Shown here: positions 24,828-33,765 of the stretch, piece by piece | Layout of the letters: the number at the start of each line of letters is the position of its first letter | Position numbering within the stretch: position 1 is the stretch's first letter | Assembly: GCA_020683205.1 (NCBI GenBank) | Contig: CP085689.1 | Span: 3,466,230-3,530,229, forward strand | Direction of reading: 5' to 3' | DNA from: Lentisphaerae bacterium WC36 | Lineage (GTDB): Bacteria > Verrucomicrobiota > Lentisphaeria > Victivallales > SZUA-371 | Length of the DNA: 64,000 bases | Notes under the pieces: model-generated | What the model saw: the letters and a program-made list of their open reading frames with translations, nothing else | The model's database searches: none | Told to the model about the DNA's origin: nothing | Translations under genes and position numbers: made by a program

Positions 24828-27206
24828 TTATTTTTTACTATAACTTCTAGTTAAACCTAATTTTTTTCGACGTTTATTAATAGCATCTCTAGTTATTCCT
24901 AATTCTTTCGCAACCAAATCAATTTTTACTCCTTGCTTATGGCGTTCAGTTACGATGTCATCTTTTTCTTGTTCAGATAACTGCTTAGCAACAGATCGCC
25001 AACCTTTTTTTGCATCAGGAGGTGTTAACACTACAGAAAACGGATCTTTGTCGGAGCCAAAAATGGTACGTCCTTTTTCAATATTGACTTTTAAAGCGAT
25101 TTCATGAGGTCCATAGTCGTCAAGTTTGGTTATAGCAATAACATTATCAACTGTTGCGGATTTTACGCTACTACCACGCTCTTTGCCAGCTTTATTAGAA
25201 TGGTGTACTAAAAAGAATGACATGCCTTCATCACGAAACTCTTTTAGCCAAGCAAATAATTCTCTCCAGGATTTTTGAGAGTCATTGAATTCAGTTAATG
25301 TGGTTAAGTTATCAAGAAAAATCAGTTTAACATGCTTATTTTTAGGCTTTCCTTTATTAATTGCCAGTATATTTTTTTCAATAATACTTTGATTATCTTC
25401 ATCAGTAAGATTCATATCACTGCCTAGTAATGAAATACAATGAAAGTTCTTATTATCTTGTAGCTTTACATTATAAATTTTTTCCATTAACTGCAATCTA
25501 CGAAGCATCGCGTCACGCCCTAACTCACTGTCAACATATAAAACTGAAACATCTTTTATATCTCCTAATTTCCAGTATTCAAAAGGGGGTTTACTAGCAG
25601 ATACAGCATACGCAATACTTAATGCCACCCATGTTTTCCCAATGCCAGTTTGTGAATAAAGTAAATTGATACTTCCTTCAGGTATAACTGGTTTTATAAT
25701 GTACTGCATGGCGTTAAGATCATGAATATTGACCTTATGATTAATTATGTGATATTTTGGTTGAGATATTGTTCTTCTAGAATGTGATGTGCTTTTTATT
25801 TCGTCAGGAGTCAAGCTGTATTCATTGCTTGCTTTCTTTAAGAAATCACTATCGCTTAACGTTTTTATTTTCCAGGCATGGTTTTCTATGTTTTGGGGTA
25901 TGCCGCTAACACTAAAAGTTGCAACGTCTACTTTTTCCAAAATTTTAAATGATAAAATTTTTACTTTGTTATGAAGTTTATTATATATTTTTAAAGCTGT
26001 TTTATAATGTTTTTTTAGTTCGTTTTCTTTTCCACTAGGTGTAACAAAATAGGTCACGTTTTTATCTTTCAAACTAGACCAATTTACATCATCAATATGC
26101 TCAGATCCACCCCACCAACTCGAGCAAATATATTGATTAAAATCTTCAATATTTCTATAGTAATTATTTTTAGCCAATTGGTCCGCAACTAGTAAATTTT
26201 CAGTCAACATTATTGGTGTTACTTTATCATAATAATTTGCAATATTATTTAAACTAAGTAACGGATATGGCTTTGAAAATGGAACATTTAATTGTCTAAA
26301 TTGATTAGTATTTTGCTCTTGCCAAAAGGTTGCAGGTCTTAAAACTGTTTTATCATTTTCTTTATAAATACTCACAATTCCTGAAGTCAATCCATTGGCT
26401 TTAGTAAATAATATATCATTGTTTTGTCCATTAAATTGATAACCATCAATATTGATTCGCTGCCACTTTTTGCTTCGTCCTAGATTTATATCTTTGAAAA
26501 TATTTCGCTTTAAATTGAAAATTTCTATTAATCTATCAACTGCTTGCTCTATTGGAAGATTTTCAATATCAGAGTATACCTGTACTAAAGATGGAGAATA
26601 TCCTTCATAGCAAAACACTTGACCTACAAAAAATTGTTCTCTATCTTGAATGAAATTTTCTGTTATCATTGATTCAAGATTGTTAATAGAACCTTCAATT
26701 TTGTGCATTGACCTACGTACTAATTTTCTCATTGTATTAATATGCTCTGTATCGTTGTGGCATAATTCTTTAACAATTCCACTGCCCAACTTTTCTAAAT
26801 TATCTCCTTTAAAATGATTTTTATTTTCACTTTTTTGAGACTCTTCGATAATATTTGAAATCATTGATTTTATTTCAAAAGCTCTAATTTTAGAATTCCC
26901 TGTTTTATAAAAATCTTTCAATAAAGTTGAAAAAATTCGTGATATTTTGTTTAAGTCCGCTATTTTTTTATTTAAATCACGAGTTTTTAAATCTAAATGT
27001 TTATGCGCTTTTACAACTATTGTATAGTTAGATATTCTAAAAAAATTCTTATTCTCAATATATCTTCCATCTGGTAACCATTTAAAAATTTCCTTAGTTC
27101 CAAGTGTTGCCAATAATCTTAATTCTACAATATTTCCCAATATTGTTTTATCATCTTTATGGACTTCATATTTGTTGCTTTCAAATAATTCATATAACTC
27201 ATTCAC
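24828..27206 (-). CDS. RepA-like RecA-fold ATPase with C-terminal HTH (replication protein)
   Basis: 792 aa. The central-C-terminal part is a RecA-type ATPase: Walker A SQTGIGKTW around residue 520, VSVLYVDSELG, Walker B VKLIFLDNLTTL, then FFLVHHSNKAGKERGSS, as in RepA-like hexameric helicases. The middle region (VTPIMLTENLLVADQL...NVTYFVTPSG) looks like a Toprim-type primase fold, and the N-terminus is helical and unassigned. The last roughly 55 residues form an HTH (VAKELGITRDAINKRRKKLGL). It probably acts as helicase-primase for replication of the element. An AAGG site precedes the ATG. Confidence 0.75.
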   Translation of the reverse strand: MNELYELFESNKYEVHKDDKTILGNIVELRLLATLGTKEIFKWLPDGRYIENKNFFRISNYTIVVKAHKHLDLKTRDLNKKIADLNKISRIFSTLLKDFYKTGNSKIRAFEIKSMISNIIEESQKSENKNHFKGDNLEKLGSGIVKELCHNDTEHINTMRKLVRRSMHKIEGSINNLESMITENFIQDREQFFVGQVFCYEGYSPSLVQVYSDIENLPIEQAVDRLIEIFNLKRNIFKDINLGRSKKWQRINIDGYQFNGQNNDILFTKANGLTSGIVSIYKENDKTVLRPATFWQEQNTNQFRQLNVPFSKPYPLLSLNNIANYYDKVTPIMLTENLLVADQLAKNNYYRNIEDFNQYICSSWWGGSEHIDDVNWSSLKDKNVTYFVTPSGKENELKKHYKTALKIYNKLHNKVKILSFKILEKVDVATFSVSGIPQNIENHAWKIKTLSDSDFLKKASNEYSLTPDEIKSTSHSRRTISQPKYHIINHKVNIHDLNAMQYIIKPVIPEGSINLLYSQTGIGKTWVALSIAYAVSASKPPFEYWKLGDIKDVSVLYVDSELGRDAMLRRLQLMEKIYNVKLQDNKNFHCISLLGSDMNLTDEDNQSIIEKNILAINKGKPKNKHVKLIFLDNLTTLTEFNDSQKSWRELFAWLKEFRDEGMSFFLVHHSNKAGKERGSSVKSATVDNVIAITKLDDYGPHEIALKVNIEKGRTIFGSDKDPFSVVLTPPDAKKGWRSVAKQLSEQEKDDIVTERHKQGVKIDLVAKELGITRDAINKRRKKLGLTRSYSKK

Positions 27207-28206
27207 ATCACATTACCTTCTACAATTATTAAAATATTAGACTATATAAAATACTACAAGTTCAAATTTATTTATAAAAAAACATTTATAGTATAAAGTA
27301 GCACATGTTTTTATATATTTAAAGTATATTATATCTAATAGTTTTAACATGACAATGTTGAAAATGTATAGTTATATATTGTCGAATTTTATAAAAATTG
27401 ATGCATGTTTAAGTATTTCATATGTGTTAAAACAAAAGGCTCCTACTAAAAACAGGAAAAATATTATAATCATTTTTGATTTTTTTTCAGAATGCTTTAA
27501 CAAAATAAATTTTAATTCATAAGAAATCTAATTCATTTGTCCAGTTATCTTTTATTTATTTAACGGATTACATGATCAATAATAGTTGGAAATGATTTTG
27601 CTTTGTTATATTCTATATATTTTTAGTATGATATTTTGTAATTTTAAACTATTTCTTTAGCATTAAGTTTAATCTTTATCGCTGATTCTTTTCATAAATA
27701 ATTCTTGTATAGATGTTATAATTTATTTCCTACGCTATGAAATTATTCTCTAAGTTTATAAAATAGAAAACTATTAAAATTTTATTGGCAATAGGATGAA
27801 TTAGCTTGCAAACCCAAGAGCTATTGACAGTGAATCAAAATGAATTAAAGGACACTGATTTGCAAATTCAAGAAATGCTAGCAATGAGTCAGCGCGAGGT
27901 AATAGTTAATGTGAAGTTTTAGATATTTACTCTAAATGATAAAAGTTATATAGAAGCATTACGAATATGATATTTGTGCTGAAAACTTCCATAATAGATA
28001 TTTTCTACTAATTATATGTAATCTAGTTTAATTTCTATTTTAAGACTATTTAAGGAATGAATATTTCATTTTATAACAATTAGTCTATTGAAAGGCACTA
28101 TGCCTTTAAAATGGCTAAAAATAGCACTGTTTTTAATTTATGTAAAAAGTAATTTTTTTAATGCAATATTATCGTAATTTTAAAAAAGTATTTTTGAAAT
28201 ATTTAT
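27207..28206. other. About 1 kb AT-rich non-coding stretch
   Basis: No convincing gene was found. A short TTG-started frame at about 27805 (38 codons, Gln/Glu-rich) has no ATG and only a weak upstream site. The region between the replication gene and the integrase would be a natural place for an element's att or cis-acting sites, but I saw no clear repeat or hairpin. Confidence 0.4.
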
Positions 28207-29514
28207 TTAAGAGCTTATGATTTTTTCAATTGCTCTGACTTCATCGCTTTTACTTGCTAAACTGTTTATAAGGGTAGTTATTTTATCAATTTTTTCTTGC
28301 GGCGAAATATTGCCATAACCACCACTGATTGCTTCAATTGCCTTGACCTGGGCTTCATCGCCAATGTGAGTGTAGTATTTGTCAATGATGTCTGAATTTG
28401 CACCAATAATTGAGAGTACCACTGCCTTTGGGATTCCAGCTATTGCACAGTTCGAAACAAAAGTATGACGCAGTGAATGAAACCCGTAAACAGTTACTTT
28501 TTTATTGCGCCCAGGTACTTTAACAGAAGGCTTCAAGCCAACCCATTTGATAACGCGCAAAACATCTTTGTTGACTAAATTATTACCAACATTTTTACCA
28601 TTGGCATCAACTTTATTATAACGTTTCGCCACATTCGGACAGACATATCGATTGATTTGACTTTCTTGAGCCTCTGTTAAAATTTCATCTAATTGTGGTG
28701 CTATTGGGATTGAAACTTCTTGCCCTGTTTTGAATTGTTTGACCCATAATCGCTTACGATCTAAATCGATTTTATCCCACCGAAGCAACACACAATCTTT
28801 TAGACGTTGTCCAGTAAACATCCCAATATAATAAACAATTTTTATTTCGGCTTTATTTTTAACAACACGACTTTCATCATCTAATGCTTTTCGAATATCC
28901 TCTTCTTGTTGTCTAGTAAATGAAATACGTTTGACCATATGCTCTTGTTCTTCGCGAGCTTTACGGCGTAATGTCTTTGAATCAAAGGGGTTTTCTCCAG
29001 TGTAATAATCTTCAAGTACATTAAAAATTTTGATAAGTCGACGAATTTTACGATTATGAGTATCCACTGCATATGATTTAGTTCGCATATGGTCGGCAAA
29101 TTCACTGGCGATTTGTGGGGTTATATCAGCTAAAGATAAAAGAGAATTATTTACAAATTTTAGAAATTCATTAAAAGTTGAACGATATGCCTGTTGTTCG
29201 CTGACGGTTGCGGGAGTTGCACGCTCTGGATGAACGCTATATTTATCCCAAGCCATTGATAATAACAAACTTTGTGTTTTAGCAACGAAATTTCTAGCCT
29301 GTTCTACATGAGCAGCAACAACTTCAACAGATGAAGCCTTTGCGATAGATACGAGGTCGCTAGCTTTGGCTAGTGCTTCTTTTTTATTCTTAGTCTTTAA
29401 ACTAACAGCTTGACGCTGACCATCAATTTGGTAGCGAAAGAAATAATTACCATTTTCAGTTTTTTTATAAATAGTCCCAATATCCAACTTAATACTATTT
29501 GAATTTTTAGCCAT
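28207..29514 (-). CDS. Tyrosine recombinase/integrase (element left of tRNA-Ala)
   Basis: 435 aa. SAM-like core-binding domain (about 80-180) and catalytic domain with Arg in TGQRLKDCVLLRW (about 237), HSLRHTF (about 346) and Tyr in YYTHIG (about 377). It integrates or excises DNA by strand exchange at an att site. It is transcribed away from tRNA-Ala, whose 3' end is 125 bp upstream, the usual arrangement for integration into a tRNA 3' end. GGAG sits 8 nt before the ATG. The element's far att copy was not found in the window. Confidence 0.9.
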   Translation of the reverse strand: MAKNSNSIKLDIGTIYKKTENGNYFFRYQIDGQRQAVSLKTKNKKEALAKASDLVSIAKASSVEVVAAHVEQARNFVAKTQSLLLSMAWDKYSVHPERATPATVSEQQAYRSTFNEFLKFVNNSLLSLADITPQIASEFADHMRTKSYAVDTHNRKIRRLIKIFNVLEDYYTGENPFDSKTLRRKAREEQEHMVKRISFTRQQEEDIRKALDDESRVVKNKAEIKIVYYIGMFTGQRLKDCVLLRWDKIDLDRKRLWVKQFKTGQEVSIPIAPQLDEILTEAQESQINRYVCPNVAKRYNKVDANGKNVGNNLVNKDVLRVIKWVGLKPSVKVPGRNKKVTVYGFHSLRHTFVSNCAIAGIPKAVVLSIIGANSDIIDKYYTHIGDEAQVKAIEAISGGYGNISPQEKIDKITTLINSLASKSDEVRAIEKIISS

Positions 29515-29638
29515 GGAAAATCTCCAAATTTAAACATCTGTTAAAAATATCTAATTTAGCTAATATAGACTGATTTAAAAACTTTGAAAGTCAAAAATGG
29601 TACGAAGTGGTTACGTTTTATATTATTTGAGGTTGTAA

Positions 29639-29715
29639 TGGTGGAGCATAGCGGACTCGAACCGCTGACCCTCACACTGCCAGTGTGATGCTCTAGCCAA
29701 CTGAGCTAATGCCCC
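29639..29715 (-). tRNA. tRNA-Ala (anticodon GGC)
   Basis: The minus strand reads acceptor GGGGCAT, D-arm GCTC...GAGC, anticodon stem TCACA, loop CTGGCAG, stem TGTGA, T-arm AGCGG-TTCGAGT-CCGCT, acceptor ATGCTCC, discriminator A and encoded CCA. The anticodon GGC gives alanine. All arms pair (one G-T wobble in the acceptor). It is flanked on both sides by integrase genes pointing away. Confidence 0.95.
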
Positions 29716-29732
29716 TTTTTGGGTTTTATTGC

Positions 29733-29780
29733 AGTTTTGAGGAGAAAATTAATATTTCTATGCTCAAAACTATTTTTTTG
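29733..29780 (+). terminator. Terminator-like hairpin between tRNA and P4-type integrase
   Basis: AGTTTTGAG (29733) pairs with CTCAAAACT (29763), followed by seven T on the plus strand. It could insulate the integrase gene from upstream plus-strand transcription, or be part of the attachment region. Confidence 0.5.
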
Positions 29781-29897
29781 TTTTCTAAATCTTTTTACTT
29801 GCTTTTTATTTAAAATAGTATTATTTTTTAAACAAGTGATTAGAAATAGATTAGAAATTTTCCTGTATATAAATTCCTAAAAAAGCAAAGGTTAACA

Positions 29898-31022
29898 ATG
29901 AACAAGCTAACAGAAGCTTTAATTAAAAATACACCCAATCCTGAAAAAGGCAAGATAGTATTTAAAGATCATAGCGAAAAATATTTACAAATTTATATTC
30001 AAAAAACAACTAGAACATGGTATTATGTGCGAAGATATCAAGGGAAAACGCATTTTATTAAATTAGGTGAATATCCAGCAGTTAAATTACAAAAAGCACG
30101 GTTATTAGCTCAAAAGCAATCAGCAGAGATTGTTGATACTGGAATTATTGGTAAAACTAATTCTTTGTTGACTTTTGAAAAATTAAAAAAGCATTATATA
30201 GAACACCAAAAAAAGACTGGTAAAAAATCTTGGAAAGATAATCAGAGCTTGTTAAATAACCACTGGGGTTTTTTAGATCGCTACGGATTAGATATGATTA
30301 GAAAAAAACATATTAAGGACTGGTACGATAAAAACTCTATTGGTCATGTAGCTGGAGCAAATCGTAGCGTAAAGATATTAAAAGCGTGTTTTAATTATGC
30401 AATCAAAAATTTAGATTTAGACGTGGTTAATCCTGCTAGTAATATTATTTTAAAAGAAGAAAAGCCACGGGAACGCTTTTTACACCCTCATGAATTACCT
30501 AAATTTTTTAAAGCTCTTGATGAATTGGAAAAAAATTATAACTATGGGACGATTTATAAGAAACTTTTTTTAATTCTGCTTTTCACTGGACAACGAAAAA
30601 GTAATGTTTTAAATATGAAATGGGAAAACATTATGTTAGAACAAAAAATTTGGTTTAAGCCTAGCTCTACGCAAAAAAATAATGAGCCTCATGCAATACC
30701 TTTAATTCCGCAAGCTCTTGAGATTTTAATAGAATTAGCAAAAAATAAAACAACTGAATTTGTTTTCATCAATCCACGAACTAAAAAGCCATTTGATAAT
30801 GTTAAAAAAGCGTGGAAATATGTTTGTACTGTTGGTGAATTTAATAATTTACGTGTTCATGATTTGCGCCGCACCTGCGGATCATTGATGGCTATTAATG
30901 GCGTAGATTTACAAGTGATTCAAAAAGCTTTAGGACACAAAAGCATCACTACGACAAATAAAACCTACGCTCATTTGATTGTTAATCCAATTAGGGCAGG
31001 GCTAGGCAAGGCATTTGATTAG
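29898..31022 (+). CDS. int: P4-type tyrosine integrase (prophage side)
   Basis: 374 aa. It has an N-terminal arm-binding domain of the P4 integrase type (WYYVRRYQGKTHFIKLGEYPAVKLQKARLLA, about 40-75), a core-binding domain (about 90-180) and a catalytic domain with Arg in FTGQRKSNVLNMKW (about 231), HDLRRTCGS (about 322) and Tyr in NKTYAHL (about 356). Probably the integrase of the prophage that extends to the right edge. It starts 183 bp from the 5' end of the tRNA gene, opposite to the usual 3'-end orientation. AAAGG precedes the ATG. Confidence 0.9.
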   Translation: MNKLTEALIKNTPNPEKGKIVFKDHSEKYLQIYIQKTTRTWYYVRRYQGKTHFIKLGEYPAVKLQKARLLAQKQSAEIVDTGIIGKTNSLLTFEKLKKHYIEHQKKTGKKSWKDNQSLLNNHWGFLDRYGLDMIRKKHIKDWYDKNSIGHVAGANRSVKILKACFNYAIKNLDLDVVNPASNIILKEEKPRERFLHPHELPKFFKALDELEKNYNYGTIYKKLFLILLFTGQRKSNVLNMKWENIMLEQKIWFKPSSTQKNNEPHAIPLIPQALEILIELAKNKTTEFVFINPRTKKPFDNVKKAWKYVCTVGEFNNLRVHDLRRTCGSLMAINGVDLQVIQKALGHKSITTTNKTYAHLIVNPIRAGLGKAFD

Positions 31023-31034
31023 ATTATAGAGTTT

Positions 31035-31706
31035 TTACTTAATAATTTCATTTTTCATACCGACGAAAACAATTTTTTTAGGGAGCTCTTTTTCTTTTTG
31101 CAATTGCTCCCAAATAGTGATACAGCTAAATTTTATTAAATTTTGCTCTTTTTTACTGTCATTAAAAAGCTTAATTGTTAATTTATTCTTATCTAATTTT
31201 GCACTATGAATAGTATTAGGAATTGCTTTTTTGTTTTTCATAATGCTTAAAATATTTTTAAGTTTAAAAACTTTATCAAACCGTCCTAGTTCACTCATTG
31301 CCTTTTTAATATTAGTTTTATATTGCTTGCGAACTAATTCTAAATTAGAGCTATCGTTATTTTCTTTTAATAACTTATAAGATACGTAATAACCTTGCAG
31401 CGCACTGGTGCTATTTTTAAGCATTTCATTAAGCTCTTTTTTGTCTTCTAAAACTTGCGATTCGTCTAATTTACTTTTAATTTTAGCAAGGTTTCTATTG
31501 CTTTTTGCCCATAATACAGCATTGTTTTGGTTTGTATCAATGTCGTTTTCTAAATTCCATTCAATACCCGTTAACTGGTCATATATTTTTAGATAATCAA
31601 TAGTCGAAAGATTTATTTTTACCGTTTTTTCTTGTTCATTACCGCAGCCAATAAAACTACAGAATATTATTAAAAAAGCGAATGTCATAAATAATTTATT
31701 CAGCAT
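31035..31706 (-). CDS. Lipoprotein, probable lysogenic moron
   Basis: 223 aa; signal peptide with lipobox FIGCGN at about residues 18-23. The mature part is helical, Lys/Asn/Leu-rich, without recognised motifs. It is convergent with the integrase (12-bp gap), and its start codon lies next to the first 700-bp repeat. Its place between int and the repressor region, on the lysogenic strand, is typical of genes expressed from a prophage. Confidence 0.65.
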   Translation of the reverse strand: MLNKLFMTFAFLIIFCSFIGCGNEQEKTVKINLSTIDYLKIYDQLTGIEWNLENDIDTNQNNAVLWAKSNRNLAKIKSKLDESQVLEDKKELNEMLKNSTSALQGYYVSYKLLKENNDSSNLELVRKQYKTNIKKAMSELGRFDKVFKLKNILSIMKNKKAIPNTIHSAKLDKNKLTIKLFNDSKKEQNLIKFSCITIWEQLQKEKELPKKIVFVGMKNEIIK

Positions 31707-31713
31707 TTTAACA

Positions 31714-32416
31714 CCTTTTTTTGTAGTTAAGTTTTAAAAATTGAAAATTAACTACAATTTAATACTAAATAATATTAAACGCAAATTATTTGTTAGATTA
31801 GTTTAATATTTTTTAGTTTATCTTTCTAATATTCTGATTATAAAATTGTTAATTATAGTTAGATATTTTAATTTTTTAGACTGTTATAAAATCGGTAACT
31901 TTTTTATAACCAATAGTTTACAATTTTTATTTGCAATGTTAAATAAAGTAGTATAATCTAAATTATGGGGGAATTTAACAATAGGAGAAAGTTATGTAAA
32001 AAATTGCAAAATTTAAAAGTTTTTAAATCAAGCGAGCTTTTTATATTATAATTTTATTGGAAAAATTGAAATTCTGATAAAATAAGTTAAGTTAAAAAAT
32101 GCGGTTTAGAACCCGTAAAAAAACTAGATATACACGCAAAGTAATTGCGTGCCGACTGCTATATTTGTCGGGTGGATGCAACTATATAATACCCTTGTGG
32201 AAAAGTTGCATACTCTGCCTATCTAGTGCTGAGGTTCTAAACGCCCGACTTTCTATAATTTTAAAAAGCTCAAAAATTCAATTAATTATCTAAATTAGGA
32301 AGTTACACTATGAGTTTTTTAAAATCTATCTTGTCGCAATTTACACACCAAAAAAGACCACTAACACAAAACTGCATTAATGGTCCAATCAATCAAATTA
32401 GGAAGAATTATTTAGA
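31714..32416 (+). repeat. 700-bp direct repeat, copy A, with structured RNA and start-stop mini-ORF
   Basis: It matches 33064-33765 almost throughout. Parts in order: dyad GTAGTTAA/TTAACTAC (31723/31748); TATAAT at 31952; AGGAG (31983) six nt before ATG-TAA (31994-31999), a start codon followed directly by stop; a structured module 32101-32244 with stems TTTAGAACC/GGTTCTAAA, CTAGATA/TATCTAG, CACGCAA/TTGCGTG and ATGCAACT/AGTTGCAT; and an ATG at 32310 with AGGAAG upstream beginning MSFLKSILSQFTH. It ends at the stop codon of the first repressor gene. The region codes for no clear protein but is transcribable on the plus strand. Confidence 0.8.
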
Positions 32417-32797
32417 AATAGCATCTAGTAAATCAAATATTAATTTACGGTTTGTTTTATCTAAATTTCTAATTTTCAAAATTAAATCAATTTCAGATGA
32501 AGATAGCTGTATATTATTTTCTTTTGTAATTAATGTATTTAAGTCAATTCCTGATCTAGCTTCGATAAATAAACTTACTAATACATCCATTTCATCATCA
32601 GAAATTTTATTATTTAAAAATTCAATAATAGTGTTAAAATATTCAGCCTTTAAAACACTTCTACCACTATTAATTTCAGTTAAATACTGTGGAGATACTT
32701 TTAAAAAGTCTGCAACGTCTTTTGCTTTAATAGAATATTTATTTAAGATACTTTTTAAATGATATCCAAATTTTTTTTTAGCTTCTAGCTTTTTCAT
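32408..32797 (-). CDS. XRE-family repressor-like regulator, module 1
   Basis: 129 aa when started at the ATG at 32797 (MKKLEAKKKFGYHLKSILNK), which has AAGGA upstream; the longer frame to 32830 would start inside an operator-like palindrome. The N-terminal helix-turn-helix (IKAKDVADFLKVSPQYLTEINSGRS) is of the Cro/CI type; the C-terminal half is helical and acidic. It is divergent from the 48-aa gene at 32910 across a symmetric operator, like a phage repressor/early switch. Same length as the module 2 repressor but with a very different sequence. Its stop codon coincides with the edge of repeat A. Confidence 0.8.
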   Translation of the reverse strand: MKKLEAKKKFGYHLKSILNKYSIKAKDVADFLKVSPQYLTEINSGRSVLKAEYFNTIIEFLNNKISDDEMDVLVSLFIEARSGIDLNTLITKENNIQLSSSEIDLILKIRNLDKTNRKLIFDLLDAISK

Positions 32798-32827
32798 TTT
32801 TTGATTCCTTATTTTATTTTCTAATAA

Positions 32828-32854
32828 CATTATACATTAATTTATTGTATAATG
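32828..32854. promoter_or_regulatory. Symmetric operator/promoter between module 1 genes
   Basis: CATTATACA and TGTATAATG form a perfect inverted repeat with a 9-bp centre. Each half supplies a TATAAT-like -10 box on one strand, so a repressor bound here would control both divergent genes. Confidence 0.65.
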
Positions 32855-32909
32855 AAGAGTAATAAGGACAATAAATACAATTTTTAACTGTAAAGCCATG
32901 GAGGTTTTT

Positions 32910-33056
32910 ATGACATTACTAGGTGTAAAAGTAATAGAAAAGGTTGTTAAAAAACTTTTTTTAAAAGGTTCAATTCTAGAATCTGATTATGTAGAATTTC
33001 AAAAAATCATTGAAAATATTGGAAATTCTCAAAACGCAAAACGGCAAGTTAATTAA
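32910..33056 (+). CDS. Small protein of regulator module 1
   Basis: 48 codons (MTLLGVKVIEKVVKKLF... ending KRQVN) with GGAGG seven nt before the ATG. Amphipathic helical N-terminus, no recognised family. Divergent from the module 1 repressor and in the place a Cro-like or early gene would take. Its last codons (GTTAATTAAGATT) are shared with the end of the 22-aa gene of module 2, marking the module edge. Confidence 0.55.
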   Translation: MTLLGVKVIEKVVKKLFLKGSILESDYVEFQKIIENIGNSQNAKRQVN

Positions 33057-33063
33057 GATTCAC

Positions 33064-33765
33064 CCTTTTTTGTAGTTAAGTTTTAAAAATTGAAAATTAA
33101 CTACAATTTAATACTAAATAATATTAAACGCAAATCATTTGTTAGATTAGTTTAATATTTTTTAGTTTATCTTTCTAATATTTTGATTATAAAATTGTTA
33201 ATTATGGTTAGATATTTTAACGTTTTAGACTGTTATAAAATTGGTAAGTTTTTTATAGTCAATAGTTTACAATTTTTATTTGCAATATTAAATAAAGTAG
33301 TATAATCTAAATTATGGGGGAATTTAACAATAGGAGAAAATTATGTAAAAAATTGCAAAATTTAAAAGTTTTTAAATCAAGCGAGCTTTTTATATTATAA
33401 TTTTATTGGAAAAATTGAAATTCTGATAAAATAAGTTAAGTTAAAAAACACGGTTTCAAATCCGTAAATAACCAAACATACACGCAATCTTTTTGCGTGC
33501 CGACTGCTATATTTGTCGGGTGGATGCAGCTATACAATACCCTTGTGGGAAAGCTGCATACTCTGATCGTTTGGTGCAGAGATTTGAACCGCCCGACTTT
33601 CTATAATTTTTAAAAAGCTCAAAATTTCAATTAATTATCTAAATTAGGAAGTTACACTATGAGTTTTTTAAAATCTATCTTATCGCAATTTACACACGAA
33701 AAAAGACCACTAACACAAAACTGCATTAATGGTCCAGTCAATCAAATTAGGAAGAATTATTTAGA
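33064..33765 (+). repeat. 700-bp direct repeat, copy B, with structured RNA and start-stop mini-ORF
   Basis: Copy of 31714-32416. TATAAT at 33301, AGGAG at 33332 and ATG-TAA at 33343-33348 are preserved. In the structured module (33450-33595) the stems have changed on both sides: CGGTT/AACCG with CAAATC/GATTTG, ACCAAAC/GTTTGGT and ATGCAGCT/AGCTGCAT. The small ORF start (33659, MSFLKSILSQFTH then E instead of Q) is kept. It ends at the stop codon of the module 2 repressor. Confidence 0.8.

Noticed and set aside
27805-27921. Short frame beginning TTG in the 1-kb gap
   Set aside because: No ATG, weak ribosome binding site, no recognisable sequence; not called as a gene.
19600-28200. Left attachment site of the element next to tRNA-Ala
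   Set aside because: I looked for a copy of the tRNA 3' segment (for example GGACTCGAACCGC) and found none; the boundary may lie elsewhere or be diverged.
32310-32762. 150-aa plus-strand ORF (and 117-aa ORF at 33659)
   Set aside because: Only the first about 35 codons are shared between the repeats; the rest is antisense to the repressor genes, so the full lengths are not supported as proteins.
31714-33765. Retron-like or group II intron RNA in the 700-bp repeats
   Set aside because: No reverse transcriptase or maturase gene is present, and no msr/msd or intron domain V pattern was recognised.
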